Assembly: GCF_021555175.1 (NCBI RefSeq)
Contig: NZ_JAKGRW010000009.1
Location: 1 to 64,000 of the forward strand
DNA length: 64,000 nucleotides
Origin: Nocardioides alcanivorans
Lineage (GTDB): Bacteria > Actinomycetota > Actinomycetes > Propionibacteriales > Nocardioidaceae
Direction: 5' to 3'
The position numbers and the translations under genes are program-made. Shown piece by piece: positions 18,852 to 28,177 of the stretch; the stretch's first letter is position 1; every line of letters begins with the position of its first letter. The notes below the pieces were generated by a model. It had not been told where the DNA came from. It ran no database searches and worked only from the letters and a program-made list of their open reading frames with translations.

Positions 18852-20270
18852 TCAGAGGTCGTCGGGGGCGGCGAGCCGACCGACCACGGCGGTGGCCGCG
18901 GCCACGGCGGGCGAGACCAGATGAGTGCGCGCGCCAGGACCTTGGCGCCCTTCGAAGTTGCGGTTGGTGGTCGAGGCCGAGCGATTGCCCGGACCGAGCG
19001 CGTCGGGGTTCATGGCCGTGCACATCGAACATCCGGAACTGCGCCAGCTGAAGCCGGCGGCCCGGAAGATGTCGGCCAGGCCGTCCTCCTCTGCCCGGTC
19101 GGCGACCAGCCGTGAGCCCGGCACCACCATCGCGTCGACCCCGTCAGCGATTCGGCGTCCCCGGAGTACGGCGGCTGCGGCTGCGAGATCCTCGAACCGC
19201 CCGTTCGTGCAGGAACCGATGAAGACCGTGTCGACCGCGATCTCGCGCATCGGCGTACCAGGGGCCAGGTCCATGTAGGCCAGGGCCTGCTCGACGCGGG
19301 CACGAGCGCTCGCGTCGGCGTACTGCCCGGGCTCGGGAACCCGGCCGTCGAGCGGCACCGATTGGGAGGGATCGGTTCCCCAGGTGACCCGCGGCGAGAT
19401 GTCGGCGGCGTCGATCCGCACGGTACGGGCGAAGGTGGCGCCGTCATCGGTGCGCAGCGTGGTCCAGTGGGCGAGGGCCTGGTCCCACAACTCCCCTGAG
19501 GGCGCATGGGGACGCCCGGCCAGGTGGGCGAAGGTGGTCGCGTCGGGGGCGACCATCCCGGCTCGAGCGCCGCACTCGATGGTGAGGTTGCACAGCGTCA
19601 TCCGCTGCTCCATCGTCATTGCCGCAACCGCATCGCCGCGGTACTCGATGACGTGGCCGGCACCACCGTTGGTGCCGACAGCAGCGATGACGTGGAGGCC
19701 CACGTCCTTGGACGTGACGCCGGACGGAAGAGCGCCCGAGATCTCCACCACCATCGACTCCGGCCGGCGCATCCACAGTGTCTGGGTGGCCAACACGTGC
19801 TCCACCTCGGAGGTGCCGATCCCGAAGGCCAGCGCCCCGAAGGCACCGTGGGTGGAGGTGTGGGAGTCGCCGCAGACCAGCGTGCTGCCCGGTTGGCTGA
19901 GGCCTTGCTCCGGGCCGATCACGTGCACGATGCCGTTGCCGCGGCTGCCCATGGGGTGATGCGGGACGCCGAAGTCGGCACAGTTGCGGCGGACCAGATC
20001 GATCTGCTGGCGGCTGAGTGGGTCGCTGATGGGTTCGTTGACGCCGAAGGTCGGGACGTTGTGGTCCTCGGTGGCCATGGTGAGATCAGGACGACGTACC
20101 CGCCGGCCGGAAGCGCGCAGACCCGCGAATGCCTGGGGTGAGGTCATCTCATGCAGCAGGTGCATGTCGATGTAGAGCAGGTCGGGGCCGCCGTCACCTG
20201 GGACGACGACGTGCTCGTCCCAGACCTTCTCGAAGAGTGTCCTCGATGAGTGCTCGGACGGCTGCGGCAT
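18852..20270 (-). CDS. LeuC-type aconitase-family dehydratase large subunit
   Basis: 472 residues, full length for the 3-isopropylmalate dehydratase large subunit. [39 protein letters not shown] and [13 protein letters not shown] carry the three cysteines (C354, C414, C417) that hold the [4Fe-4S] cluster. These enzymes move or add water across a carboxylic acid double bond and need a small swivelling subunit (LeuD). No LeuD gene is adjacent: the gene downstream converges and the gene upstream is a VOC protein. With operator 2 upstream of the two-gene operon, this looks like a catabolic paralogue rather than the leucine enzyme. Confidence 0.85.
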   Translation of the reverse strand: MPQPSEHSSRTLFEKVWDEHVVVPGDGGPDLLYIDMHLLHEMTSPQAFAGLRASGRRVRRPDLTMATEDHNVPTFGVNEPISDPLSRQQIDLVRRNCADFGVPHHPMGSRGNGIVHVIGPEQGLSQPGSTLVCGDSHTSTHGAFGALAFGIGTSEVEHVLATQTLWMRRPESMVVEISGALPSGVTSKDVGLHVIAAVGTNGGAGHVIEYRGDAVAAMTMEQRMTLCNLTIECGARAGMVAPDATTFAHLAGRPHAPSGELWDQALAHWTTLRTDDGATFARTVRIDAADISPRVTWGTDPSQSVPLDGRVPEPGQYADASARARVEQALAYMDLAPGTPMREIAVDTVFIGSCTNGRFEDLAAAAAVLRGRRIADGVDAMVVPGSRLVADRAEEDGLADIFRAAGFSWRSSGCSMCTAMNPDALGPGNRSASTTNRNFEGRQGPGARTHLVSPAVAAATAVVGRLAAPDDL

Positions 20271-20272
20271 TC

Positions 20273-20833
20273 TCAGGCGTCGACCGGTGGACGGCGGTCG
20301 GTGCCGGTGGCGGGCTGGTGCCGGACGTCCTCCGGGGTGAACTCGCGCAGCCAGGTGGCGAACTCCAGCAGGATGCCGTCCGGGTCCTGGAAGTAGAACG
20401 AACGCACGTAGACCCCTTCATGCATCTCGGTGGCCACCTGGGAGGGGCTGTCGTCGTGGTTGACGATCGGACCGACGCGGACGCCAGCCTCCTTGAGCTT
20501 GGCGCGGTACTCGCTGAACTTCTCGGCCGGTACGTCGAAGGCGACGTGGTTGAGGGAGCTCACCGCACTGATCCACTCGCCGAAGCCGGGCTTCTCCTCC
20601 GGGTGGGAGATGCCGGGGACTCCGTCGGGGGCATGCCGGAACCAGAAGAAGGCCAGCGAGTTGCCGTTGCCGGCGTCGAAGAAGAAGTGCTGCCCGATGT
20701 CGTCGGGGAGCTCCACGGTCTTGATCAGCGGCATGCCCAGCACGCCGCTGTAGAAGTCGACGGTCCGCTGCATGTCGGAGCAGACCAGCGCGACGTGGTT
20801 GAAGCCGCGGAGCTCGAACTGGGTGTTGGTCAT
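20273..20833 (-). CDS. VOC-family (glyoxalase/dioxygenase-like) protein
   Basis: 186 residues with two beta-alpha-beta-beta-beta modules. Likely metal ligands are the histidines in FNHVALV and LNHVAFD and the glutamate in GILLEFATW. Such single-chain proteins act as extradiol dioxygenases, glyoxalases, epimerases or lyases; the reaction cannot be read from sequence. It is the first gene of a two-gene leftward operon with the LeuC-type subunit (two-base gap). Operator 2 lies 17-48 bases upstream of its ATG. Confidence 0.85.
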   Translation of the reverse strand: MTNTQFELRGFNHVALVCSDMQRTVDFYSGVLGMPLIKTVELPDDIGQHFFFDAGNGNSLAFFWFRHAPDGVPGISHPEEKPGFGEWISAVSSLNHVAFDVPAEKFSEYRAKLKEAGVRVGPIVNHDDSPSQVATEMHEGVYVRSFYFQDPDGILLEFATWLREFTPEDVRHQPATGTDRRPPVDA

Positions 20834-20849
20834 GGTCAGATCCTTTCCT

Positions 20850-20881
20850 CAAATACGATCCTAACATCAGGTTTGTATTTG
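20850..20881. promoter_or_regulatory. Operator 2, upstream of the VOC-LeuC operon
   Basis: Imperfect dyad with perfect outer arms CAAATAC (20850-20856) and GTATTTG (20875-20881). On the minus strand the centre reads ACAAACCTGATGTTAGG, identical over 17 bases to operator 1 at 5961, and 23 of 25 bases match when extended. It lies in the divergent gap between the VOC gene and the TetR gene, so it probably controls both. Confidence 0.75.
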
Positions 20882-21010
20882 GCCAGTCCGGAACGTGGGT
20901 CGCTAAGGTGAGGCCACAAAGCAGGCAGGCGGAAAGTTCGCCGGGACGCCGGGGCGCCGGATTGGTCGTGGTGGCGGCCGGGTGGAACGGGGGAGAGGAA
21001 GTGGGACGCG

Positions 21011-21622
21011 GTGAGTGAAGAGGCCCGACCGACCAAGCGTGGACGGGAGACGCTCGAGGCCATCCATGCGGCGGCGCGCAAGCTGATCGCCGAGAAGGGG
21101 TTCTTGAAGACGACGCTGTCCGACATCGTCAAGGAGGCTGGCAAGTCGCCGGCGTCGTTCTACAACTACTACGACTCCAAGGAGGCGCTGCTCGAGCACT
21201 GGGCCCGCCAGTTCCAGGACGAGGCCCGGGAACGCCTTCTGATTGCGGAGGCGACGGCTCCGACGGACGCCAGGTCGCGGGTTCGGATCGCCACGCGCGC
21301 CCACTGGGAGACCTACCGCGAACGGCTGGCGGAGATGGTGGGCGTCTACCAGTTGGCGATGGTCAACGACGAGTTCGCAAAGGTGTGGGACTCCTTGTGC
21401 GAGGAGCCCGTCGCCGGCATCGCCCGCTCGATCGTGCGCGCGCAGTCGCGGGGCTACTGCCCCGGCGTGGATCCCCGCTTGGCGGCCGAGGCCATCGTGG
21501 CGATGCTCAATCAGTTCTGCTACGAAAAACTGGCCAACGGCCGTGCCGCGACGGTCGATGACGAGGCGTGCATCGAGACTCTGGCGGACATCTGGTTCCG
21601 CTCGATCTACTGGAAGCCGTGA
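21011..21622 (+). CDS. TetR-family regulator, probable cluster repressor
   Basis: 203 residues. N-terminal helix-turn-helix: GRETLEAIHAAARKLIAEKGFLKTT, LSDIVKEAGKSPASFYNYYDSKEALLEHW; the C-terminal ligand domain is not assignable. A GTG start follows GGGAGAGGAAG. It is divergent from the VOC-LeuC operon with operator 2 in the gap. TetR genes usually control their divergent neighbour and themselves, so this is the leading candidate to bind operators 1 and 2. Confidence 0.9.
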   Translation: MSEEARPTKRGRETLEAIHAAARKLIAEKGFLKTTLSDIVKEAGKSPASFYNYYDSKEALLEHWARQFQDEARERLLIAEATAPTDARSRVRIATRAHWETYRERLAEMVGVYQLAMVNDEFAKVWDSLCEEPVAGIARSIVRAQSRGYCPGVDPRLAAEAIVAMLNQFCYEKLANGRAATVDDEACIETLADIWFRSIYWKP

Positions 21623-21773
21623 AGCCCGGGGCGGTGTCGGGCGATGGGCCGCGCGCAGGCCGCGACCCCATCCTGCGCGTTCTCCGGTAGGCCGGGCCGG
21701 GCCTCCCTGCCCGCTGCGGGCGGTCGCTGTTGGCTCGGTGGCGGAGGGGTGGACGGTGGCGCCTCCGTTCTGA

Positions 21774-21797
21774 TACGAATGCAATGTCATATTCGTA
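21774..21797. promoter_or_regulatory. Operator 3, upstream of the hydrolase gene
   Basis: A perfect seven-base dyad TACGAAT-N10-ATTCGTA ends 14 bases before the hydrolase ATG. Its edges (ATACGA and TCGTA) resemble the flanks of operator 2, though the core differs, so it may be a weaker site for the same TetR protein. Confidence 0.5.
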
Positions 21798-21811
21798 AGA
21801 TTGGAGTGGAC

Positions 21812-22929
21812 ATGGCCGTCGAGCGCACCTTCGTGGGGCTCCCCTCGCTCAACCTTCCACGGGCGGGTGCCGGTGGACACCCCTGTCAGGGCGTCTACCA
21901 CCGGCCTTCCGGGAAGTTCCCCGGATCGCCTTCATCGCGACCCACTACCAGATCGATTTCTCCGAGCACTACATGGCCGAGTTCTTGGCAGAGCGGGGCT
22001 TTGGCTTCCTTGGTTGGAACACCCGCTTCCGCGGAGACGAGGCACACTTCCTGCTGGATCACGCGCTCTCGGACATCGGTGTCGGCGTTCGATGGTTGAA
22101 GGAGGTGGCGGGAGCGGAGATCGTGGTGCTGCTCGGCAACTCCGGCGGCGGGTCGCTCATGGCCTCCTACCAATCGCAGGCCGTCGAGGCCGTGGTGCGA
22201 CCGCTGGAAGGCATGCGATTGGCGCGCGGCGCCGACGAACTGCTGCCGGGAGACGCCTACATCTCCACTGCCGCCCACCTGGGGCGTCCTGACGTCCTGA
22301 CCGCCTGGATGGACGGATCCGTGGTGGACGAGGCCGATCCTGTCGCCACCGACTCGACACTGGACCTCTTCAACCCGGCCAACGGACCGTCGTACAGCGA
22401 TGAGTTCGTCGCCCGCTATCGGGCGGCACAGGAGGCGCGCAACAAGCGGATCACCAACTGGGTCAAGGCGGAGCTCGAGCGGCTGACGGCAGCCGGCTAT
22501 CACGACCGGCCGTTCTCGGTGGCGCGCACCTGGGCCGATCCGCGCATGGTCGATCCAACCCTGGAGCCCACCAAACGTGAGCCCAACATGTGTTACGGCG
22601 GGGTGCCGGAGCGTGCGAACAAGTCCGTCTTCGGCATCGCATCGGCCTGCACGCTTCGCACCTGGCTGTCGCTGTGGAGTCTGGAGGACTCCCAGACGCG
22701 AGCGAGCGCGCACCTGCCGAAGATCACCGTGCCTGCCCTCGTGGTCAACGGCAACGCGGACACGGGTGTCTTCCCCAGCGATGCTGCGGCCATCTTCGAT
22801 CTGATCGGAGCCAGCGACAAGGAATCGCACGAGTTGGACGCTGACCACTACTTCCTCACCGAGGGCGCCCGCGATGAGCTCGCGGATCTGGTGACGGGCT
22901 GGGTGGACGCCCGCTTCGGGCGCGGGTGA
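21812..22929 (+). CDS. Alpha/beta hydrolase (frameshifted)
   Basis: Esterase- or lipase-like fold, about 372 residues once corrected. The nucleophile elbow is GNSGGGSL, with a late histidine in DADHYFL as the probable catalytic base and an acid near VNGNADTGVF. The first 36 residues (MAVERTFVGLPSLNLPRAGAG) are in one frame and the rest (RIAFIATHYQIDFSEHYMAEF) in another. Restoring one C in the run at 21919-21922 gives FPRIAFIA, and 1118 nt plus one base is 373 codons. It is transcribed alone behind operator 3. It could cleave an ester or amide of the imported compound; the substrate is not known. Confidence 0.85.
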
Positions 22930-23135
22930 GTGCTGCGCCCTGCCGGTGCGGGGAACCGTGGGCTGACCCGGCATGCGGTGTTGTGTGAGAGGTCACAACG
23001 TGTCCCGCATGAGACGACGGCCGCGACACGTTTGCCGGGCGGGCTCCGCGGAGACGGTGAGTTGCGGTGGACCGTGGGCGGAACCCGCGCCGCCACGGGC
23101 TCGGAGCGGGTCCGTCCAGACGAAGGGAAGAACTC

Positions 23136-23708
23136 ATGAGGATCAAGAAGGTCCTGGTCTCGGGCGTCGCAGTGCTGGCCCTCGCCGGAACTCTCGCCGC
23201 GTGTGGCGACGACAGCGACGACGACAAGAAGTCGGACGAGAACTCCAGCCAGACCACGGAGGAGAACGCGACCGAGGACGACGCGGAGCCGCCCGTCACC
23301 GAGGACGACGCCGAACCGCCCGTCACCGAGGAGGACGACGCCCCGGCGACCTCCGCGGACGGCGCGGCCACGGTGAAGGTCGACGGCGAGGAGCTTGCCG
23401 GGCTGGACACCTCCAACATCCAGTGCCTGAAGCAGGGCGGGAAGATCACCGTCGGCAGCGCCGACGCGTCCGCTGGCCTGGGCCTGGTGATGACTGACGA
23501 GGACACCCCGAAGGTGGAGTCGCTGGGCATCATGGTCGACGGCGTCACGCTCGCCGTCTCGGGCATGGCTGGCGCCGAGCTCGGTTCCGCCGACGTCGCG
23601 GTCGACGGTGACACCTACACCGTGACCGGTACGGCGCAGGGCACCGACACCGCCAAGCCCACGGAGCTCTTCGAGAAGAAGTTCGAGATCGTCGTCACCT
23701 GCAGCTGA
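23136..23708 (+). CDS. LpqH-like (19-kDa antigen family) lipoprotein
   Basis: 190 residues. The signal peptide MRIKKVLVSGVAVLALAGTLAAC has its lipidated cysteine at C23. A very acidic spacer follows (residues 25-75), containing the tandem unit EDDAEPPVT twice. The C-terminal domain (VKVDGEELAGLDTSNIQCLKQGGKI to FEIVVTCS) matches the mycobacterial LpqH fold and keeps its two cysteines. A surface lipoprotein of unknown role. Start ATG follows GAAGGGAAG. The preceding 206 bases hold no gene I can support. Confidence 0.8.
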   Translation: MRIKKVLVSGVAVLALAGTLAACGDDSDDDKKSDENSSQTTEENATEDDAEPPVTEDDAEPPVTEEDDAPATSADGAATVKVDGEELAGLDTSNIQCLKQGGKITVGSADASAGLGLVMTDEDTPKVESLGIMVDGVTLAVSGMAGAELGSADVAVDGDTYTVTGTAQGTDTAKPTELFEKKFEIVVTCS

Positions 23709-23723
23709 CGTCGTCGCTCCAGC

Positions 23724-23755
23724 GTCCCCGGTGCCCCGCGAAGGGTGCCGGGGAC
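23724..23755. terminator. Bidirectional terminator hairpin
   Basis: GTCCCCGG (23724-23731) pairs with CCGGGGAC (23748-23755) around a further partly paired GCCC/GGGT section. It lies between the convergent LpqH-like and membrane-protein genes. Confidence 0.65.
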
Positions 23756-23790
23756 GTCTGCGTCTCGCGACGTGGCGGACGGCTGCGCGG

Positions 23791-24401
23791 TCAGTGGCGC
23801 TGGGCCGGTGCTGGGCCGCCGAGCCAGGGCCGCGCGTGCACTGAGAAGAGGTTCCAGATCAGGTAGAGCCAGAGCAGCACGAAGCCGATCTCGGCATATT
23901 CGACGATCGCTCCCGAGTCGGCGGCCGAGCCGACCGGGACCATGGCGGTGACGATGACGGCGCCCCACAATGCGACGCCGAACCGACCGGCGACCGACCG
24001 GTCGACGGGCTGCCGCGCCCGGGCCGCGCCGACGAGGGCCCGCGACAGGATGACGACGAAGGCGAGGTCGGGCAGCGACGTCGCCCACTGCAGGGCGAGG
24101 TCTGCGTCGGCGACCCAAGCCTTGGCTGCAGGCACCCACAGGACAGCGGAGGTGGCCAGGGCAACCCAGGCGGAGATGAGCAGCGCGTTGCGGGCAGGGA
24201 GGGCCAGTGCGCCGACCCCCAGATGACCAGCGCCCACCCGATCGGGTCGGGCAGGATGTCGACGCGGCCCAAGGTGTCGAGTGCGACGACCACCAATCCC
24301 ATCGCGATCCGCTGCAGCGCGGTCATCGGCCGGCGTTCGGGGCGGGCCCGCTCGGCCGCGGACTCGTCGCTGCTCACGGGGCTCAGGATAGGCGCCGGCA
24401 C
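23791..24401 (-). CDS. Small integral membrane protein (frameshifted)
   Basis: Unrecognised membrane protein of about 203 residues with four to five hydrophobic helices (IAMGLVVVALDTLGRVDILPDPIGW, ALLISAWVALATSAVLWVPAAKA, LPDLAFVVILSRALVGAA, FGVALWGAVIVTAMVPVGSAA, IGFVLLWLYLIWNLFSV). The N-terminal part (MPAPILSPVSSDES to ALVIWG) and the rest (VGALALPARNAL) are in different frames. One base restored in the C run at 24216-24220 joins them, and 611 nt plus one is 204 codons. No function assigned. Confidence 0.65.
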
Positions 24402-24556
24402 GGGCGACTCGGCGGGGTGGTCGCTGCCGCTGACCGACCGGCAGCCACAGGTGTCGCCAAAGACCGGGCTCCACTTTGGGCGAATCTGTCCACGGTGATG
24501 TAGGTCTCATCGGCTCTAGGTTGATGGGCATCATCAACGAAACAGGAGAGACCTTG

Positions 24557-25549
24557 ATGCGTTCCCTTCGTCATGCTGCTGTGGCCGTCGCCCTGGGCGC
24601 CAGCCTCGTCCTCTCCGCCTGTGGCGGAGGATCGTCATCGGGGGACGGCGACAAGGTGGCCGCCATCTTCTCCGGCCCCGTCACCGACGCCGACATGAAC
24701 GCCATCGGCCTGCAGGCACTCGAGGCCGTGAAGAAGGACGGTGCGGACACGTCGTACGCCGAGAGCGTCGCAGTGCCCGACATCGAGGGCAAGCTCCGGC
24801 AGTACGTCTCCCAGGGTTACGGCGTGGTGTGGACGCACGGCTCCCAGTTCTACGACGCCACGGCGACGGTCGCCCGGGAGAACCCCGACGTCAACTTCAT
24901 CGCCGAGTTCGACGGTGTGCCTGCCGACCAGCCCGACAACCTGTGGGTCATCGACCGCAACTTCCACACGGTCTTCTACCCCCTCGGTGTCCTGGCTGCG
25001 CACCTGAGCACGTCGGGCAAGGTCGGCTACCTGGGCGGACTCTCGCTGCCCTTCTCCTACGCCGAGGTGCACGCGCTCGAACAGGGCATCACCGATTCGG
25101 GGAAGAAGGCCAAGTTGCAGTCGGTGTGGACGGGCGACTTCAACGACACCGTCAAGGGCACCCAGTTCACCTCGCAGCTGCTCAACAGTGGCAACGACGT
25201 GGTGATCACCTCGCTCAACCTCGGTGTCGTCGGCGCCTTCGAGGCGATGAAGGACGAGCCGGTCGGCAAGACCTGGATCACGGTGAAGTACACCGACAAG
25301 TCGTCCAACGACCCCGACCACTACGCGGCCACGGTCCTCTACGACTTCTCGTTGCCGCTCCAGGAGATCCTCGCCAAGATCAAGGACGGCGAGACCAGTG
25401 GTGTCTACGTCATGGGCTTCGGCAAGGGCACCGACGTCTCCATCGGCGACACCGTGCCGGCCGAGGCGAAGCAGGCTGCCGAGGAGGCAGTGAAGGGCGT
25501 GGAGGACGGAAGCATCACCGTCAAGCTCAACCAGTCCGAAGTCAAGTGA
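24557..25549 (+). CDS. BMP-family nucleoside ABC transporter lipoprotein
   Basis: 330-residue PnrA/BmpA-type binding protein. The lipobox LVLSAC has its acylated cysteine at C22. The fold opens KVAAIFSGPVTDADMNAIGLQALEAV and continues VVWTHGSQFYDAT, DNLWVIDRNFHT and VGYLGGLSLPFSYAEVHAL. Family members bind purine or other nucleosides outside the cell. Start ATG 24557 follows AGGAGAG; an upstream in-frame ATG at 24476 would place extra residues before the signal peptide. First gene of a four-gene operon. Confidence 0.9.
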   Translation: MRSLRHAAVAVALGASLVLSACGGGSSSGDGDKVAAIFSGPVTDADMNAIGLQALEAVKKDGADTSYAESVAVPDIEGKLRQYVSQGYGVVWTHGSQFYDATATVARENPDVNFIAEFDGVPADQPDNLWVIDRNFHTVFYPLGVLAAHLSTSGKVGYLGGLSLPFSYAEVHALEQGITDSGKKAKLQSVWTGDFNDTVKGTQFTSQLLNSGNDVVITSLNLGVVGAFEAMKDEPVGKTWITVKYTDKSSNDPDHYAATVLYDFSLPLQEILAKIKDGETSGVYVMGFGKGTDVSIGDTVPAEAKQAAEEAVKGVEDGSITVKLNQSEVK

Positions 25550-25553
25550 GCTG

Positions 25554-27107
25554 GTGGTGATGAACGACGTACCCCGCCTGCACATGCACGAGGTCGTCAA
25601 GACCTTCGGCCCGGTGCGTGCCCTCGACGCGGTCTCCCTCGAGGTCGCCGCCCGGGAGGTGCACGGTCTGCTCGGTGGCAACGGTGCCGGGAAGACCACC
25701 TTGATGAATGTCCTCTTCGGTCTCTATGCGGCCGACTCCGGTGCGGTCCGGATCGACGGTGAGGAGGTCTCGATCAACTCACCCAAGGACGCCATCGCCC
25801 TCGGCGTCGGGATGGTGCACCAGACCTTCCTCCAGGTCGAGAACTACACCGTCGTCGAGAACGTGGTGCTGGGCACCCGCCCGGAGGGATCGCACGGCAG
25901 CGGGATGGCCGCAGCGCGCGACCGGATCGTCGAGTTGAGCCGACGCTTCGGTCTCGAGGTCGACCCGGACGCGACGATCGAGCAGCTGCCGGTGGGTGTG
26001 CGACAGCGGGTGGAGATCCTCAAGGCCCTCTATCGCGGCGCCAAGATCCTGATCCTCGACGAGCCCACCACCAACCTCACTCCGCAGGAGGTCGATGCGC
26101 TCTTCGCCTCGCTGCGGACGATGGTGGACGAGGGGATGAGCGTCATCCTGATCACCCACAAGATCCGCGAGACCCTCGCGGTGTGCGACCGGATGACCGT
26201 GATGCGTGACGGTGCCCGGGTGCAGACCCTGGAGCGGTCCGAGACCGATCAGGAGCACCTCGCTGCGGTCATGGTCGGCGAGAGCCACGGGTCGTACGAC
26301 GCGGTGCAGGCCATCGTCGAGGAGACGCACGAGCGCAGGACGTTCGAGCCCGGGGTGGTCGTCACCGGGGCTGCCGTGCGCAACGACCACGGTGTGGAGC
26401 TGATCCACGACTTCGACCTCACGGTCGGGGCCGGCGAGGTCGTCGGCTTCGCCGGGGTGGCCGGCAACGGCCAGGTCGAGCTGGCCGAGGCTCTCACCGG
26501 AGTACGGCCGCCGCTGCGCGGCCAGCTGAAGGTGGGCGAGAAGCAACTCAGTGGCACCCCGACGGCGACCTGGCTCGACAGCGGTGTCGCCTACGTGCCG
26601 GAGGATCGGCACCGCGACGGGATCCTTCCCAAGCTGGGCATCACGGAGAACCTGATCCTGGGTTCCCACCGTGCCTCGCGGGCGCGGAAGGGTGGACTGA
26701 TCGACTGGCGGGGAGCCAAGCAACGTGCCGAGCAGGCGATCGCGACCTTCTCGATCCGCGCCAACTCGGCGGCGACCCGGGCCGGTGACCTGTCCGGCGG
26801 AAACATCCAACGGGTGATCCTTGCTCGAGCCTTCGCGCACCGGCCCGGCTTCCTGGTGCTCCACAACCCGACGCGAGGACTCGACATCGGCTCGACCCGG
26901 TTCGTCTACGAGCAGATCCGCGCCGCGACGGACGAGGGCTGCGCGGTGCTGTTGGTCTCCGAGGACCTCGACGAGGTGCTCGCCATCTCCGATCGCGTGG
27001 TCGCGCTCTATCAAGGAGCGCAGGTGGGTGAATGGGCCAGTGGCGAGGTCGACCCCTATGAGGTCGGTCGCCGGATGACCGGACTCGGTGAGGAGGGCGC
27101 CGCATGA
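25554..27107 (+). CDS. Nucleoside ABC transporter double ATPase
   Basis: 517 residues with two ATPase domains, like YufO/NupB. Domain 1: Walker A GGNGAGKTT, Walker B ILILDEPTTNLTP; its signature region is degenerate (LPVGVRQRVEI). Domain 2: GVAGNGQ in place of a full Walker A, signature LSGGNIQR and FLVLHNPTRGLD. Such a degenerate second P-loop is normal in this group. Possible starts are GTG 25554, GTG 25557 and ATG 25560. Confidence 0.9.
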   Translation: MVMNDVPRLHMHEVVKTFGPVRALDAVSLEVAAREVHGLLGGNGAGKTTLMNVLFGLYAADSGAVRIDGEEVSINSPKDAIALGVGMVHQTFLQVENYTVVENVVLGTRPEGSHGSGMAAARDRIVELSRRFGLEVDPDATIEQLPVGVRQRVEILKALYRGAKILILDEPTTNLTPQEVDALFASLRTMVDEGMSVILITHKIRETLAVCDRMTVMRDGARVQTLERSETDQEHLAAVMVGESHGSYDAVQAIVEETHERRTFEPGVVVTGAAVRNDHGVELIHDFDLTVGAGEVVGFAGVAGNGQVELAEALTGVRPPLRGQLKVGEKQLSGTPTATWLDSGVAYVPEDRHRDGILPKLGITENLILGSHRASRARKGGLIDWRGAKQRAEQAIATFSIRANSAATRAGDLSGGNIQRVILARAFAHRPGFLVLHNPTRGLDIGSTRFVYEQIRAATDEGCAVLLVSEDLDEVLAISDRVVALYQGAQVGEWASGEVDPYEVGRRMTGLGEEGAA

Positions 27108-28177
27108 GCGCCACGACAGGAGTGCCGGCCCCGCCCCGGGCCGGTGTGGTGTCCAAGGTCGCCTGGGTCGTGGTGCCCTATGTGCTCTCGGTGGTGGTGG
27201 CCTTCCTCATCGGCGGCCTGCTCATCCAACTGATGGGCTACGACGCCGTCGAGGCGTTGCGGGCAGTGCTCACCAGCTCGTTCGAGAGCCGTCTGGGCAT
27301 GATCGAGACCCTCCACAAGTGGGTGCCGATCGTGCTGTGTGCCTACGCGTTCGCCATCCCGTTGGCGACGGGCAAGTTCAACATCGGCGCGGAGGGGCAG
27401 ATGCTGGTCGGCGCCACGGCAGGCGTCGCGATCGGCATCACCTTCTCGGACCTGCCGACCGTCGTACTCCTCCCTGCCACGCTGATCGCGGGGGTCCTCG
27501 CGGGTGCCGTCTGGGCGGGGATCGCGGCCGTGCTCCTGGTGCGGTTCAAGGTCAACGAGATCCTCAGCACGGTGCTGCTCAACTTCGTGTCGTTCAAGTT
27601 GATCGACTGGGTGGCGACCAAGGTCTGGCCGGACGCGGGAGCCGGGCACCCGGCGACGACCCCGGTCGGTGAGGGGGCCCGACTGCCTCTGATCGGTGAG
27701 GCGCCGGGCCTGCACAGCGGCGTGATCCTCGTGCTCGCGCTGGCTCTGTTCATCGCCGTGGGCATGAAGTTCACTCCGACCGGCTTCGAGATGCGCGCCG
27801 TGGGCGACAACCTGCGGGCCTCCATGGTCAACGGCGTGCGTACGACGAAGCTCGCCGGCGCGGGCCTCCTCCTGGGAGGCGCTGCCGGAGGGTTGGCCGG
27901 CGCCATCGACGTCGCTGGTGTGCACGGACGCATGCTCGAGGGGATGCAGTCCAACTTCCTGCTGCTCGGCATCATCGTCGGGCTGATGGCGCGGGGCTCG
28001 ATGATCGCGCTGCCGGTGATCGCCTTCGGCATCGCGGTGCTGGAGTTCGGTGCCGGCACGATGCAACTCATGGCACAGGTGCCGGTGGAGATGATGCTCG
28101 TCATCGAGGCACTCATCCTGCTCCTGCTGCTGCTCAGTGATGTGGTCCGCGATCGGCTCAGGAGGGCTGCCGCATGA
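27104..28177 (+). CDS. Nucleoside ABC transporter permease, YufP type
   Basis: 357-residue membrane permease of the BPD_transp_2 class. FNIGAEGQMLVGA, VNEILSTVLLNFVSFKLIDW and TGFEMRAVGDNLRASMVNGVRT are the usual YufP landmarks. ATG overlaps the upstream TGA by four bases, as does its own stop with the next start. Confidence 0.91.
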   Translation: MSATTGVPAPPRAGVVSKVAWVVVPYVLSVVVAFLIGGLLIQLMGYDAVEALRAVLTSSFESRLGMIETLHKWVPIVLCAYAFAIPLATGKFNIGAEGQMLVGATAGVAIGITFSDLPTVVLLPATLIAGVLAGAVWAGIAAVLLVRFKVNEILSTVLLNFVSFKLIDWVATKVWPDAGAGHPATTPVGEGARLPLIGEAPGLHSGVILVLALALFIAVGMKFTPTGFEMRAVGDNLRASMVNGVRTTKLAGAGLLLGGAAGGLAGAIDVAGVHGRMLEGMQSNFLLLGIIVGLMARGSMIALPVIAFGIAVLEFGAGTMQLMAQVPVEMMLVIEALILLLLLLSDVVRDRLRRAAA

